In this document: in pieces, positions 20,569 to 29,865 of the stretch
Layout: every line of letters starts with the position of its first letter
How positions within the stretch are numbered: the first letter of the stretch is position 1
Assembly (NCBI RefSeq): GCF_001427225.1
Contig: NZ_LMFH01000007.1
Coordinates: 248,001-312,000 of the forward strand
Source of the DNA: Lysobacter sp. Root494
GTDB lineage: Bacteria > Pseudomonadota > Gammaproteobacteria > Xanthomonadales > Xanthomonadaceae
Reading direction: 5' to 3'
DNA: 64,000 nucleotides
Notes under the pieces: generated by a model
Told to the model about the DNA's origin: nothing
Database searches by the model: none
What the model saw: the letters and a program-made list of their open reading frames with translations, nothing else
Made by a program: the position numbers and the translations under genes

Positions 20569-21345
20569 TTATTCGTCGAAGCGAAGGTGCCGCACCGACT
20601 TGCCGTGCCGGCGGATCAGGCGCAGCGCCTCGATCCCGACCTGGATGTGGTTGTCGACGTAATCGGCGCTGACGCGCGCGTCGGAGGCTTCGGTCTTCAC
20701 CCCTTCGGGCACCATCGGCTGGTCGGACACCAAAAGCAGCGCGCCGCTGGGAATGCGGTTGGCGAAGCCGGCGGCGAAGATCGTCGCGGTCTCCATGTCG
20801 ATCGCCATGCAGCGCAGCTTGCGCAGGTATTCCTTGAAGTTGTCGTCGTGTTCCCAGACGCGGCGGTTGGTGGTGTAGACGGTGCCGGTCCAGTAGTCGT
20901 GGCCGAGGTCGCGGATCATCGTCGACACCGCGCGTTGCAGCGCGAACGCGGGCAGCGCGGGGACTTCCGGCACGAGATAGTCGTTCGAGGTGCCTTCACC
21001 GCGGATCGCCGCGATCGGCAGCACGAGGTCGCCGAGCTGGTTCTTCTTCTTCAGCCCTCCGCACTTGCCGAGGAACAGCACGGCCTTGGGCATGATCGCG
21101 GTGAGCAGGTCCATCATCGTCGCGGCGTTGGGGCTGCCCATGCCGAAGTTGATCATGGTGATGCCGTCGGCGGTGGCGCTCGGCATCGGGCGGTCCAGGC
21201 CGATCACCTGCGCACCGGTGAGTCGGGCAAAGGTGTGCAGGTAACCGCTGAAGTTGGTCAGCAGGATGTGTTCGCCGAACTCGTCCAGCGGCACGCCCGT
21301 GTAGCGCGGCAGCCAGTTGCCGACGATCTGTTCTTTGTCTTTCAT
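20569..21345 (-). CDS. amn: AMP nucleosidase
   Basis: A 258-residue protein of the phosphorylase superfamily, short AMP nucleosidase form, which splits AMP into adenine and ribose 5-phosphate. Visible motifs: INFGMGSPNAATMMDLL near residue 66, FLGKCGGLKKKNQLGDLVL, and CMAIDMETATIFAAGFAN near 180, whose Glu-Thr after Met is the purine-binding hallmark. It lacks the N-terminal regulatory domain of E. coli Amn (484 residues), as other short forms do. The ATG at 21345 (MKDKEQIVGNWLPRY) matches the family; an upstream in-frame ATG at 21417 is unlikely. Confidence 0.9.
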   Translation of the reverse strand: MKDKEQIVGNWLPRYTGVPLDEFGEHILLTNFSGYLHTFARLTGAQVIGLDRPMPSATADGITMINFGMGSPNAATMMDLLTAIMPKAVLFLGKCGGLKKKNQLGDLVLPIAAIRGEGTSNDYLVPEVPALPAFALQRAVSTMIRDLGHDYWTGTVYTTNRRVWEHDDNFKEYLRKLRCMAIDMETATIFAAGFANRIPSGALLLVSDQPMVPEGVKTEASDARVSADYVDNHIQVGIEALRLIRRHGKSVRHLRFDE

Positions 21346-21537
21346 CGAAGAAGCCCGGAAGGGGGACTGGGGGATCGGGAGAGGATACGGCGCCGACGCG
21401 CACGGCGGGACCCGCAATGTGCGCGAACGGGCGCTTGGCGAGATGGTCCGGACTCCGCGCCCGCTCCCATGACCATAGTCACGTTGCAGCTTCGCGGCTT
21501 CGGGCTACGGTGCCCGTTTCGTCGCGGGGGATTGCCC

Positions 21538-22958
<1,421 letters not shown>

Positions 22959-22962
<4 letters not shown>

Positions 22963-24266
22963 ACCGCTTCGCGAAAATGACCGCGCTTGCGGGGGCGTTG
23001 CTGTTGTCGGCAGGTGTCGCGCACGCGCAGGACGTGCTGATCCGCAACGCCACCGTGCACACCGCAACGGCGCAGGGCACGCTGCAGAACAGCGACGTGC
23101 TGGTGAGCGGCGGCGTGATCCGCGCGATTGGCAAGAGCCTCTCCGCCGGCGCGAATGCGCAGGTGATCGATGCGCAGGGACGTCCGCTGACGCCGACGCT
23201 GTTCGGCGGCATCACCGAGATCGGCCTGGAAGAAGTCTCGGGCGAACGCAGCACGGTCGACGCTTCCGTCGGCCTCGGCGCGGGCAGCAAGGAAATGACG
23301 GTGCGTCCGGAATTCGACGTGACCCTCGCCTACAACCCGGATTCGATGCTGGTGCCGGTGGAGCGCATCGAAGGCATCGGCTGGACACTGCTCGGCGCGA
23401 ACACCACCGAAGGCGGCTCGATCATCGGCGGCCAAGGCGGACTCGTGCGGCTCGACGGCAGCCCGGATCCGATCGGGCCGCGCGTGCTGTTCGTCAACCT
23501 CGGCAGCGATGCGGCAGGCCTCACCGGCAATTCGCGCGCGGCGCAATGGATGCTGCTGGATCAGTTGGTCGATGAAGTGCGCGGCCGCATTCCGCAGGAT
23601 TCGCACGCGGCGCTGCTCACGCCCGCCGGTCGCGCGACGCTGGCGAAGTATCTCGATGGCGGCGGTCGCGTGGTCGTCAGCGTGCATCGCGCCGCCGACA
23701 TCCGCCAACTGTTGCGCTGGTCGGCGAAGCACAACGTACGGGTTGCGATCGCGGGTGGCAGCGAAGCGTGGAAGCTCGCACCGCAACTCGCCGCAGCGAA
23801 GGTGCCGGTGTTCGTCAATCCGCTGGCAAACCTGCCTGCGAACTTCGACGAAATCAACGCGACGATGGAGAACGCGGCACGCCTGCGCGCAGCCGGCGTG
23901 GCGGTGAGCTTCGCGCAGGAAGGCGATGCTTCGCACAACGCGCGCAAGATCCGCCAGCTCGCCGGCAATGCCGTGGCCAACGGCCTGCCGTGGGAAGACG
24001 GCCTGGCCGGACTGACGCGCGTGCCGGCAGAAACCTTCGGCGTGGCCGACAGGCTCGGCAGCATCGTCGTCGGCAAGCGCGCCGACCTGGTGCTGTGGAG
24101 CGGCGATCCGCTGGAAGTGAGCGCGGTGGCGATGCAGGTGTGGCTGGACGGCCGCGCGATCCCGATGCGTAGCCGGCAGACCGAGCTGCGCGATCGCTAT
24201 CTGCGCGCGGCGACGCCACCGGAAGCCGGCGGCTTGCCGCGGGCTTATCCGGCTAGTGGGAAGTGA
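22959..24266 (+). CDS. Amidohydrolase-fold paralogue lacking the HxH metal motif
   Basis: A 435-residue periplasmic protein with a clear signal peptide (ALAGALLLSAGVAHAQ, cleavage about residue 23). It has the outer beta-sandwich of amidohydrolases (DVLIRNATVHTATAQG; VGKRADLVLWSGDPLEVSA). Where the family has TPG(L/I)ID(x)H(T/S)H it reads LTPTLFGGITEIGLEEV, so both first metal His are missing. It is translationally coupled to the complete enzyme upstream and may be a non-catalytic partner or use another mechanism. A strong terminator follows the stop. Confidence 0.85.
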
Positions 24267-24288
24267 TCGGTATCCGATCTTGCGTTGA

Positions 24289-24321
24289 GAACAAAGCCCG
24301 CCATTTCGGCGGGCTTTGTTC
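24289..24321 (+). terminator. Terminator of the amidohydrolase pair
   Basis: A perfect 14-base stem (GAACAAAGCCCGCC with its complement) encloses an ATTTC loop and lies 23 bases after the stop. The stem ends in a T-containing arm (GGGCTTTGTTC). Confidence 0.85.
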
Positions 24322-24372
24322 GTATTCAAAGCCGCGCCGCGGCCTGCGCGGTGCATCGAGAAACGATCGCGC

Positions 24373-24466
24373 TTTGTAGAGCGGAGTTTGCTCCGCCGCT
24401 TTTCCACGACGGCAGAGAAGCAGGAAGGGAAGCAGGAGCAGCGGAGCAAGCTCCGCTCTACAAAGC
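24373..24466. repeat. GTAGAGCGGAGC inverted pair
   Basis: CTTTGTAGAGCGGAGTTTGC at the left and AGCGGAGCAAGCTCCGCTCT with CAAAG at the right face each other, repeating the arrangement at 15038-15112. It lies just beyond the 3' end of the diguanylate cyclase gene. Confidence 0.85.
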
Positions 24467-24472
24467 CACGGC

Positions 24473-26173
24473 TCAGGGCGTTACCGGATTGCGCCGGTCC
24501 ACGCCATCGCGTCGGTCGAGCACCACCACGCGATTGCGGCCTTCGTGCTTCGCCTGATACATCGCCTCGTCCGCGCGCTGCAACAGCGAAGCCGTGTTGT
24601 CCACAGGCTGGCACTCGACCACGCCAATACTCAACGTGAGCGCCACCGGGGCACCCTGCACTTCCGCGCAACGCAGTGCGACCTGCTCGCGGATGCGTTC
24701 GGCGAGATCGCGCGCCTGGCGTCGCGCAGCGCCGGGCAGCAATAGCAGGAATTCCTCGCCACCGATCCGGCCCAGGCTCTGTTCGGGTTGCATCTCCGAG
24801 CGGATGACTTCGGTGACTGCGCCCAGGCAGGCATCGCCGACGGCATGGCCGTGCGTATCGTTGATGCGCTTGAAATGGTCGAGGTCGAGGAACAGCACCG
24901 ACAACGGCAGCCGCCGTTCGCGGTTTTCGCCGATCGCGCGATCGAGTCGGCGCATTGTCCCTGCGCGGTTGAAGACACGGGTGAGCGCATCGTGCTCGGC
25001 ATCCTGCTGCGCGGCGTCGCGCTCGCGCTGGAACATGCGCATGCGATGCGCGAGGCCCAGCACCAGCACGACCGCGGCGAAGGCCTGCATCAGCGGCAGC
25101 CCGTATTCCAGCCACGGATTCAACGGTCGGCCGGAACCGAGCTGCAATGCGCGCGCGGTCGAAACCGTCACCAGCGGAACCCACGCGATCAGCACGAAGC
25201 CCGCGTGCCGGCCGCCACGCAGCCACACCACCGTGAGCGTGACGATCGCCAGCACGTTCGCCGCCAGCAACAGCGAATTGCCGATTGGCGGAAACCAGTT
25301 GCGGTCATGCGTGCCCATTAGCCCGGATACCAGCAGCGCGACCAGCAGCAGCGACGGCAGCACCGCGCCAACCGCGAACAGCATCCGGCTCAACATCGGC
25401 GCGCGAGGCCACAGCTCGGCGAAGTCGAGCAGGAAGAACACGGTGACGATCGTCGATGCGGTCGCGATGAACCAGATGCCTTCCACGCCGAAGCGTGCCA
25501 GCCATCCGAACATCGTCAACGCATACGCATCGCCATAGGCAAGCAGCACGTACATCAGCTGCAGGGCCATGGTCGCGGCGAACAACAGGTACACGCGTTC
25601 GCGCAGCTGCAGCCAAAACAGCAACGTCACCAGCGAAACACCGATCAGGATGCCCAGGCTCAGCCACAGCACGCGCACGTGGCCGTAATCCTCGACCGAG
25701 AAATCCTCCCGCGTGCGCACCGCGACCTGCAGCGGATAACGCGCATCCTCGACGCCGATGTAAACGGGCTGCGTGGTGTCGTCCCACGCGAAGGCCAGCG
25801 CGCGGCGCGAATGCCCGCTGCTCAGTTCGCTGTCGAAGATGGACCGGTGCTGCGGTTGGTAGTCAGGCGGCGCCAGTACGGTGAGCCGCGCGCTGTACGG
25901 GTGATAGACCAGCAGCAGGCGTACGTCGTCCGCGTGCCGGGCGTGCAATCGCCACCAGCCGCTGCCGTGCTTCGCGCCGGCGAGCTGGTTGGGCTCGGCG
26001 GTGGACGTCCACGCGCTTTCGGGCTGCTGCAGAATCTGTCCGGGAGCAGCGTCGACGCCAGACTGCAGGCGCTCGATACGGGCCATGCCGTTGTCGCCGC
26101 CGCGCGCATGCGCTCCGGCCGGCAGCAGGGCCAACCACGCGACGACGCATACCGCCCACCATGCCGCCTTCAT
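24473..26173 (-). CDS. 7TM-DISM diguanylate cyclase
   Basis: A 566-residue inner-membrane signalling protein. After a signal peptide (AAWWAVCVVAWLALLPAGA) comes a periplasmic 7TMR-DISMED2-like sensor (about 30-175), then about seven membrane helices (about 180-370: VLWLSLGILIGVSLVTLLFW and following), and a C-terminal GGDEF domain. The active site is GGEEF near residue 471, with substrate-binding FLDLDHFKRINDTHGH before it, so c-di-GMP synthesis is expected. The inhibitory RxxD site five residues before GGEEF is absent (QPEQ there), so feedback inhibition through that site is unlikely. The ATG at 26173 gives the signal peptide. Confidence 0.92.
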   Translation of the reverse strand: MKAAWWAVCVVAWLALLPAGAHARGGDNGMARIERLQSGVDAAPGQILQQPESAWTSTAEPNQLAGAKHGSGWWRLHARHADDVRLLLVYHPYSARLTVLAPPDYQPQHRSIFDSELSSGHSRRALAFAWDDTTQPVYIGVEDARYPLQVAVRTREDFSVEDYGHVRVLWLSLGILIGVSLVTLLFWLQLRERVYLLFAATMALQLMYVLLAYGDAYALTMFGWLARFGVEGIWFIATASTIVTVFFLLDFAELWPRAPMLSRMLFAVGAVLPSLLLVALLVSGLMGTHDRNWFPPIGNSLLLAANVLAIVTLTVVWLRGGRHAGFVLIAWVPLVTVSTARALQLGSGRPLNPWLEYGLPLMQAFAAVVLVLGLAHRMRMFQRERDAAQQDAEHDALTRVFNRAGTMRRLDRAIGENRERRLPLSVLFLDLDHFKRINDTHGHAVGDACLGAVTEVIRSEMQPEQSLGRIGGEEFLLLLPGAARRQARDLAERIREQVALRCAEVQGAPVALTLSIGVVECQPVDNTASLLQRADEAMYQAKHEGRNRVVVLDRRDGVDRRNPVTP

Positions 26174-26281
26174 GCCCCTGCCTCCCGGCTGCACGGGCAG
26201 TGTCCGCCCGTGCGCATGACACCGCAAGCCCGGGCAGACGTATGCTGAAGCCTTCATCGGAGCTTACAGGGGAAACCACGC

Positions 26282-26677
26282 ATGTCCTTCGACATCAAAT
26301 GGCTGGCGGTGGTCGCTGCGGCGGTTTCGGCGTTCGTGCTCGGCGGCATCTGGTACGGGCCGCTGTTCAAGAACGCGTGGTGCCGCGAAGCCGGCATCGA
26401 TCCGAATGGCAAACCGGGCCATCCCGGCCGCGTGTTCGGCAGCGCGTTCGTACTCGCCTTCATCGCCGCGACCGCCTTCGCGGTATTGCTCGGCCCCGCT
26501 CCATCGCTGCCGCTCGGCGTGCACCATGGCGTGCTGGTCGGCTTCGCCTTCGTCGCCACCAGCTTCGGCATCAACTACGCCTTCGCGCAGCGCAGCCTGA
26601 AGCTGTGGTTGATCGATGGCGGCTACCACGTGCTGCAGTTCGTGCTGTACGGCGTGATCCTCGGCCTGTGGCATTGA
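26282..26677 (+). CDS. DUF1761 family membrane protein
   Basis: A 131-residue integral membrane protein with four predicted helices (about 7-27, 53-72, 76-98, 108-130). The family start is seen in FVLGGIWYGPLFKNAWCRE (glycine-rich helix then WYGPLFG-like). Function unknown. The ATG at 26282 is preceded by CAGGGGAAACC. The next gene begins 27 bases later on the same strand, so they may form a small operon. Confidence 0.85.
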   Translation: MSFDIKWLAVVAAAVSAFVLGGIWYGPLFKNAWCREAGIDPNGKPGHPGRVFGSAFVLAFIAATAFAVLLGPAPSLPLGVHHGVLVGFAFVATSFGINYAFAQRSLKLWLIDGGYHVLQFVLYGVILGLWH

Positions 26678-26704
26678 CGTAACCGGCACTTGCGGGACCG
26701 CGCC

Positions 26705-27319
26705 ATGACGATCCACTGGTACTTCGATTTCATTTCTCCGTTTTCCTATCTGCACTGGCAGAAGGTGAAAGCCTTGCCGGAAGCCGTGACACCGGTCCCG
26801 ATCGTGTTCGGCGCGGTGCTTGCGGCATGCGGTCAGAAGGGTCCCGCCGAAATTCCGGGCAAACGCGAGTTCACCTACCGCCATGTGCTCTGGCAGGCGC
26901 GGCAGGAAGGCGTGGCGCTGCGGTTTCCAACGGCGCATCCGTTCAATCCGATGGCCGCGTTGCGCCTGTGCATCGCCGCTGGAAGCACCGCGCAGGCGGT
27001 CGATGCGCTCTTCGACTGGATATGGAAGGAAGGCAACACCGGCGAGTCGATCGAATCGCTGGCGCCAGTCGCGGCAGCGCTCGGCGTCGACCCCGCGTTG
27101 ACGCAGGACGAAGCGGTGAAGGCACGGCTGCGCGCGAATACCGAAGCGGCGATCGCGGCCGGCGTGTACGGCGTGCCGACGCTGGCCTTCGACGGGCATC
27201 TGTTCTGGGGCAACGATGCACATGGCTTTGCGATTGCTGCATTGCGCAATCCGGATGTGATCGCAGACCCCGAGATGCAGCGTGTGGGCTCCCTGCCCAT
27301 TGGCATCCAGCGTCGCTGA
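26705..27319 (+). CDS. DsbA-family 2-hydroxychromene-2-carboxylate isomerase-like protein
   Basis: A 204-residue thioredoxin-fold protein of the HCCA isomerase/kappa-GST group. The N-terminus IHWYFDFISPFSYLHWQKV contains the FDFxSPxxYL signature, with Ser replacing the Cys of redox DsbA. The C-terminus has GVPTLAFDGHLFWGND (cis-Pro loop and FWGND motif). The enzymes use glutathione as cofactor for isomerisation of aromatic degradation intermediates, but no such pathway genes are near, so the substrate is unknown. Cytoplasmic. The ATG at 26705 gives the conserved start. Confidence 0.88.
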   Translation: MTIHWYFDFISPFSYLHWQKVKALPEAVTPVPIVFGAVLAACGQKGPAEIPGKREFTYRHVLWQARQEGVALRFPTAHPFNPMAALRLCIAAGSTAQAVDALFDWIWKEGNTGESIESLAPVAAALGVDPALTQDEAVKARLRANTEAAIAAGVYGVPTLAFDGHLFWGNDAHGFAIAALRNPDVIADPEMQRVGSLPIGIQRR

Positions 27320-27453
27320 TCCGCGGACGTCCGTTCAAAGCTGAACGAGCCGGCGATCACGCCACGAAGCGCATCCTTTGCGCGCGGCGATTTTTTAGCC
27401 ATCGGGGTATGCTTCGTGCGCTTTGTCACGAAACGCAGCCGTTGGGGGCTCCG

Positions 27454-28401
27454 ATGCGTATTGGTCTTGTCGTTGATTCACCGTGCGACCTGCCGGAAAG
27501 CTATCTGCAGGCACACCAGATCTCGATCCTGCCGACCACCGTGCGCATGGGCTCGGCGGTCCTCGCCGACTACCGCAACCCCGAAGCCGCGCTGCAGTTC
27601 CTGCAGACGCACCTGGCCGAACGCGGCTGGGAAGCCGAGAGCAGCCCGTTCTCCGTCGAGCAGATCCGCGACCTGTTCCTGGGCAAGCTGGTCATCGATT
27701 ACGACTTCGTCTTCTGCCTCACCATCACCAAGACGCGCAGCCAGATCTTCGACAACGCGCAGCAGGCCAGCTTCGCGATCCTCAACGAATACAAGGCGCC
27801 GCGCGCGGCCGCGGGCAACCACTCGCCGTTCTCGCTGCGCGTGATCGATACGCAGAACCTGTTCGCCGCGCAGGCGATTCCCGCAGTCGAGGCGGTGCGC
27901 TTGCGCGCCGCGGGCGAAGGCACGCCGAAGATCCGCGCGCGGCTGGAAAACCTCGCGCTGCACACGCAGGGCTTCCTGATCCCGCGCGATCTCAACTACA
28001 TGCGCGAACGCACGCGCATCCGCGGCGACCGCAGCGTGAGTTTCCTCGCGGCCAAGCTCGGCACGGCGTTCGACATCAAGCCGATCCTGCATTGCAATCG
28101 CGGCGAGACCGGCCCGGTCGGCAAGGTCAAGAACTTCGACGCCGCCGCGCAGAAACTGTTCGAGCACGCGGTACGCCGCGTCGAACGCAACGAGCTGATG
28201 ACGCCGACGATGTGCGTGAGCTTCGGCGGCGAACTCGACGAACTGCATGCACTGCCCGGCTTCGACTGGTTGCGCCAGGCGTGCGCGGCGAACAACGTCG
28301 AGTTCTTCGAGACGGTGATGAGCCTGACCAGCATGGTCAACCTGGGCAAGGGCGGGCTCGCGCTCGGTTACGCGGCGGAAACCGGGAAGGTCGAGCTGTA
28401 A
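27454..28401 (+). CDS. DegV family protein
   Basis: A 315-residue protein of the DegV fold, known from Firmicutes relatives (FakB) to bind fatty acids. Visible features: IGLVVDSPCDLPESYLQ at the start, the FCLTITKTRSQIFDNA loop near 90, VIDTQNLFAAQ, and the C-terminal ligand region. No fatty-acid kinase (FakA) gene is seen in the window, so its role here is open. Some regions (RTRIRGDRSVSFLAAKLG) are typical of proteobacterial long forms. The ATG at 27454 is preceded by a weak GGGGGCTCC site. Confidence 0.85.
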   Translation: MRIGLVVDSPCDLPESYLQAHQISILPTTVRMGSAVLADYRNPEAALQFLQTHLAERGWEAESSPFSVEQIRDLFLGKLVIDYDFVFCLTITKTRSQIFDNAQQASFAILNEYKAPRAAAGNHSPFSLRVIDTQNLFAAQAIPAVEAVRLRAAGEGTPKIRARLENLALHTQGFLIPRDLNYMRERTRIRGDRSVSFLAAKLGTAFDIKPILHCNRGETGPVGKVKNFDAAAQKLFEHAVRRVERNELMTPTMCVSFGGELDELHALPGFDWLRQACAANNVEFFETVMSLTSMVNLGKGGLALGYAAETGKVEL

Positions 28402-28646
28402 CGGTTTCGAGAACGTCTGGTTTCCCGACGATCCGGCGCACTTCAGCTCGTGGAAATGAAGGGCGCCTGTCTTCGCGCGAACGACGGGCGGAAGCGGGGT
28501 GCATACGGCTTCCGTAATTTCGACACATCGCGCCCTTGTGCACGCGACGACCGTGATTCCCGGACGTCGCAATGCGCCGGATGTTCACGCCCGGGCAATA
28601 AAAAGCGTCCTAAGCTAAAACCGATTTCCACGACAGGGGCATCCGG

Positions 28647-28991
28647 ATGGCGACCCGCTATTACCTCAGTCTTCCCGAGCCGTCGCGTGCGCGCGGCAGT
28701 GATCCGGCACTTTCGTTCAACGCGCATGGCGCGGACGAATTTGCCGCGCAGTTGCAGGATGCGTTGCGGACCCGGTCATTGTTCGAACGCTGGCGCCAGC
28801 GGCAGGACGATCCCGACGATATCGATCCTTCCTACGCCGTGACCGATCCCGATGCGATGGTCCTCGGACAGCAGGACGACCTGCACGTGGGGCTGGTCGT
28901 CACCAGTTCGATTCCAGGCAACATCCTCAAGCACCGTTTGCGTCTGCTTGCGGGAAGCGGTTGGGAACTGCGCGACGTGACTGCGGCCTGA
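28647..28991 (+). CDS. Conserved hypothetical protein
   Basis: A 114-residue acidic cytoplasmic protein with no family recognised. It begins ATRYYLSLPEPSRARG, has an Asp-rich centre (RQDDPDDIDPSYAVTDPD) and a beta-alpha end (LHVGLVVTSSIPGNILKHRL). Codon use matches the neighbours and a GGGGC site lies nine bases upstream of the ATG, so it is considered real. The 245 bases before it hold no other gene. Confidence 0.7.
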   Translation: MATRYYLSLPEPSRARGSDPALSFNAHGADEFAAQLQDALRTRSLFERWRQRQDDPDDIDPSYAVTDPDAMVLGQQDDLHVGLVVTSSIPGNILKHRLRLLAGSGWELRDVTAA

Positions 28992-29040
28992 GGGTTGCTT
29001 TCGGCGGAACGAGCACGTCGACCGACAGTGCCAGCAGCGA

Positions 29041-29673
29041 TCAGACGATCTCGTCCACCGTGGCCTTCTCATCGGGCCGATGCAGTGCGAGCAGGGCAAC
29101 TCGCCCGCTGATGCCTTCGCGCTCGAACACCTGGTGGAGGTGACTCTTCACCGTTTCGGGGCTGATGCCCAGGCGCCGCCCGATCTGCTTGTTGCTCATT
29201 CCCATCGCGGCCCAGTGCACGATCTCGCGCTGCCGGTCGGTGAGATGGCCGAGGTTGTTGTCCACCGGCGCGGGGGCGCGCCGTTCCGCCGCGAGCGCGC
29301 GCGTCAGCAGGCTGGTGTCGACCGCGAACAACCCCGCTTCGACGGCCCGTAGCGCGCGCAGCAACACATCGGGACTCGCGAGTTTTTCCAGGCAGCCGCT
29401 CGCAGCCAGGCGAGCACAGGTGCGCAGGCTGGCGACATCGGGGTGACGGAAGCAATACACCTTGGCCGGCGCATCGCCCAGCGGCAGGCGCGGAGAGCGG
29501 AGGTCGTCGCCATCGATCAGCCAGATCGCGCGCCGTCCCCCCGCCGCGGTGGGAAAGGTCTCCGCGGTGAACACGCCGCACCATTCCACGTCCCCGTGCA
29601 GCGACAGCACCCGCTGCAGGTGCGCAGCCCAGCGGCGATCGCGTCCGAAAGCGAGGACGGGCAGACCCGCCAT
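29041..29673 (-). CDS. LuxR-type transcriptional regulator with degenerate receiver
   Basis: A 210-residue regulator. Residues about 1-120 have the outline of a response-regulator receiver (PVLAFGRDRRWAAHLQRVL ... AIWLIDGDDL), but the acidic pair expected after the first strand and the conserved Thr/Ser are missing, so phosphorylation is doubtful. Residues about 145-205 are a GerE helix-turn-helix (LTDRQREIVHWAAMGMSNKQ, IGRRLGISPETVKSHLHQVF). The ATG at 29673 follows a strong GGGAGG site. It is divergent from the large secreted protein 192 bases away, the obvious candidate target. Confidence 0.85.
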   Translation of the reverse strand: MAGLPVLAFGRDRRWAAHLQRVLSLHGDVEWCGVFTAETFPTAAGGRRAIWLIDGDDLRSPRLPLGDAPAKVYCFRHPDVASLRTCARLAASGCLEKLASPDVLLRALRAVEAGLFAVDTSLLTRALAAERRAPAPVDNNLGHLTDRQREIVHWAAMGMSNKQIGRRLGISPETVKSHLHQVFEREGISGRVALLALHRPDEKATVDEIV

Positions 29674-29865
29674 TGATCCTCCCAAGGGGTGCACGCGCGC
29701 ACCCATACGGGCAAGAACGCGGGGCGTACGGGCAGGCGGCCATCTTCTTGCCGCCCCCGTACGGGCGATTCCGGGGCTGCTGAAGCAAGGGGAGAGTCGA
29801 CCGGCCGCGGCTGCAGCTGCCCATTCCTACTCCCGCGGCTTCCCCCTCGCGAAGGAGTGCTTCTC

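Noticed and set aside
27370-27420. Weak hairpin plus T run after the isomerase gene
   Set aside because: The stem is too imperfect to call a terminator with confidence.
26827-27453. Upstream in-frame extension of the DegV gene by 209 codons
   Set aside because: It overlaps the DsbA-like isomerase in another frame, and family alignment by eye begins at the ATG at 27454.
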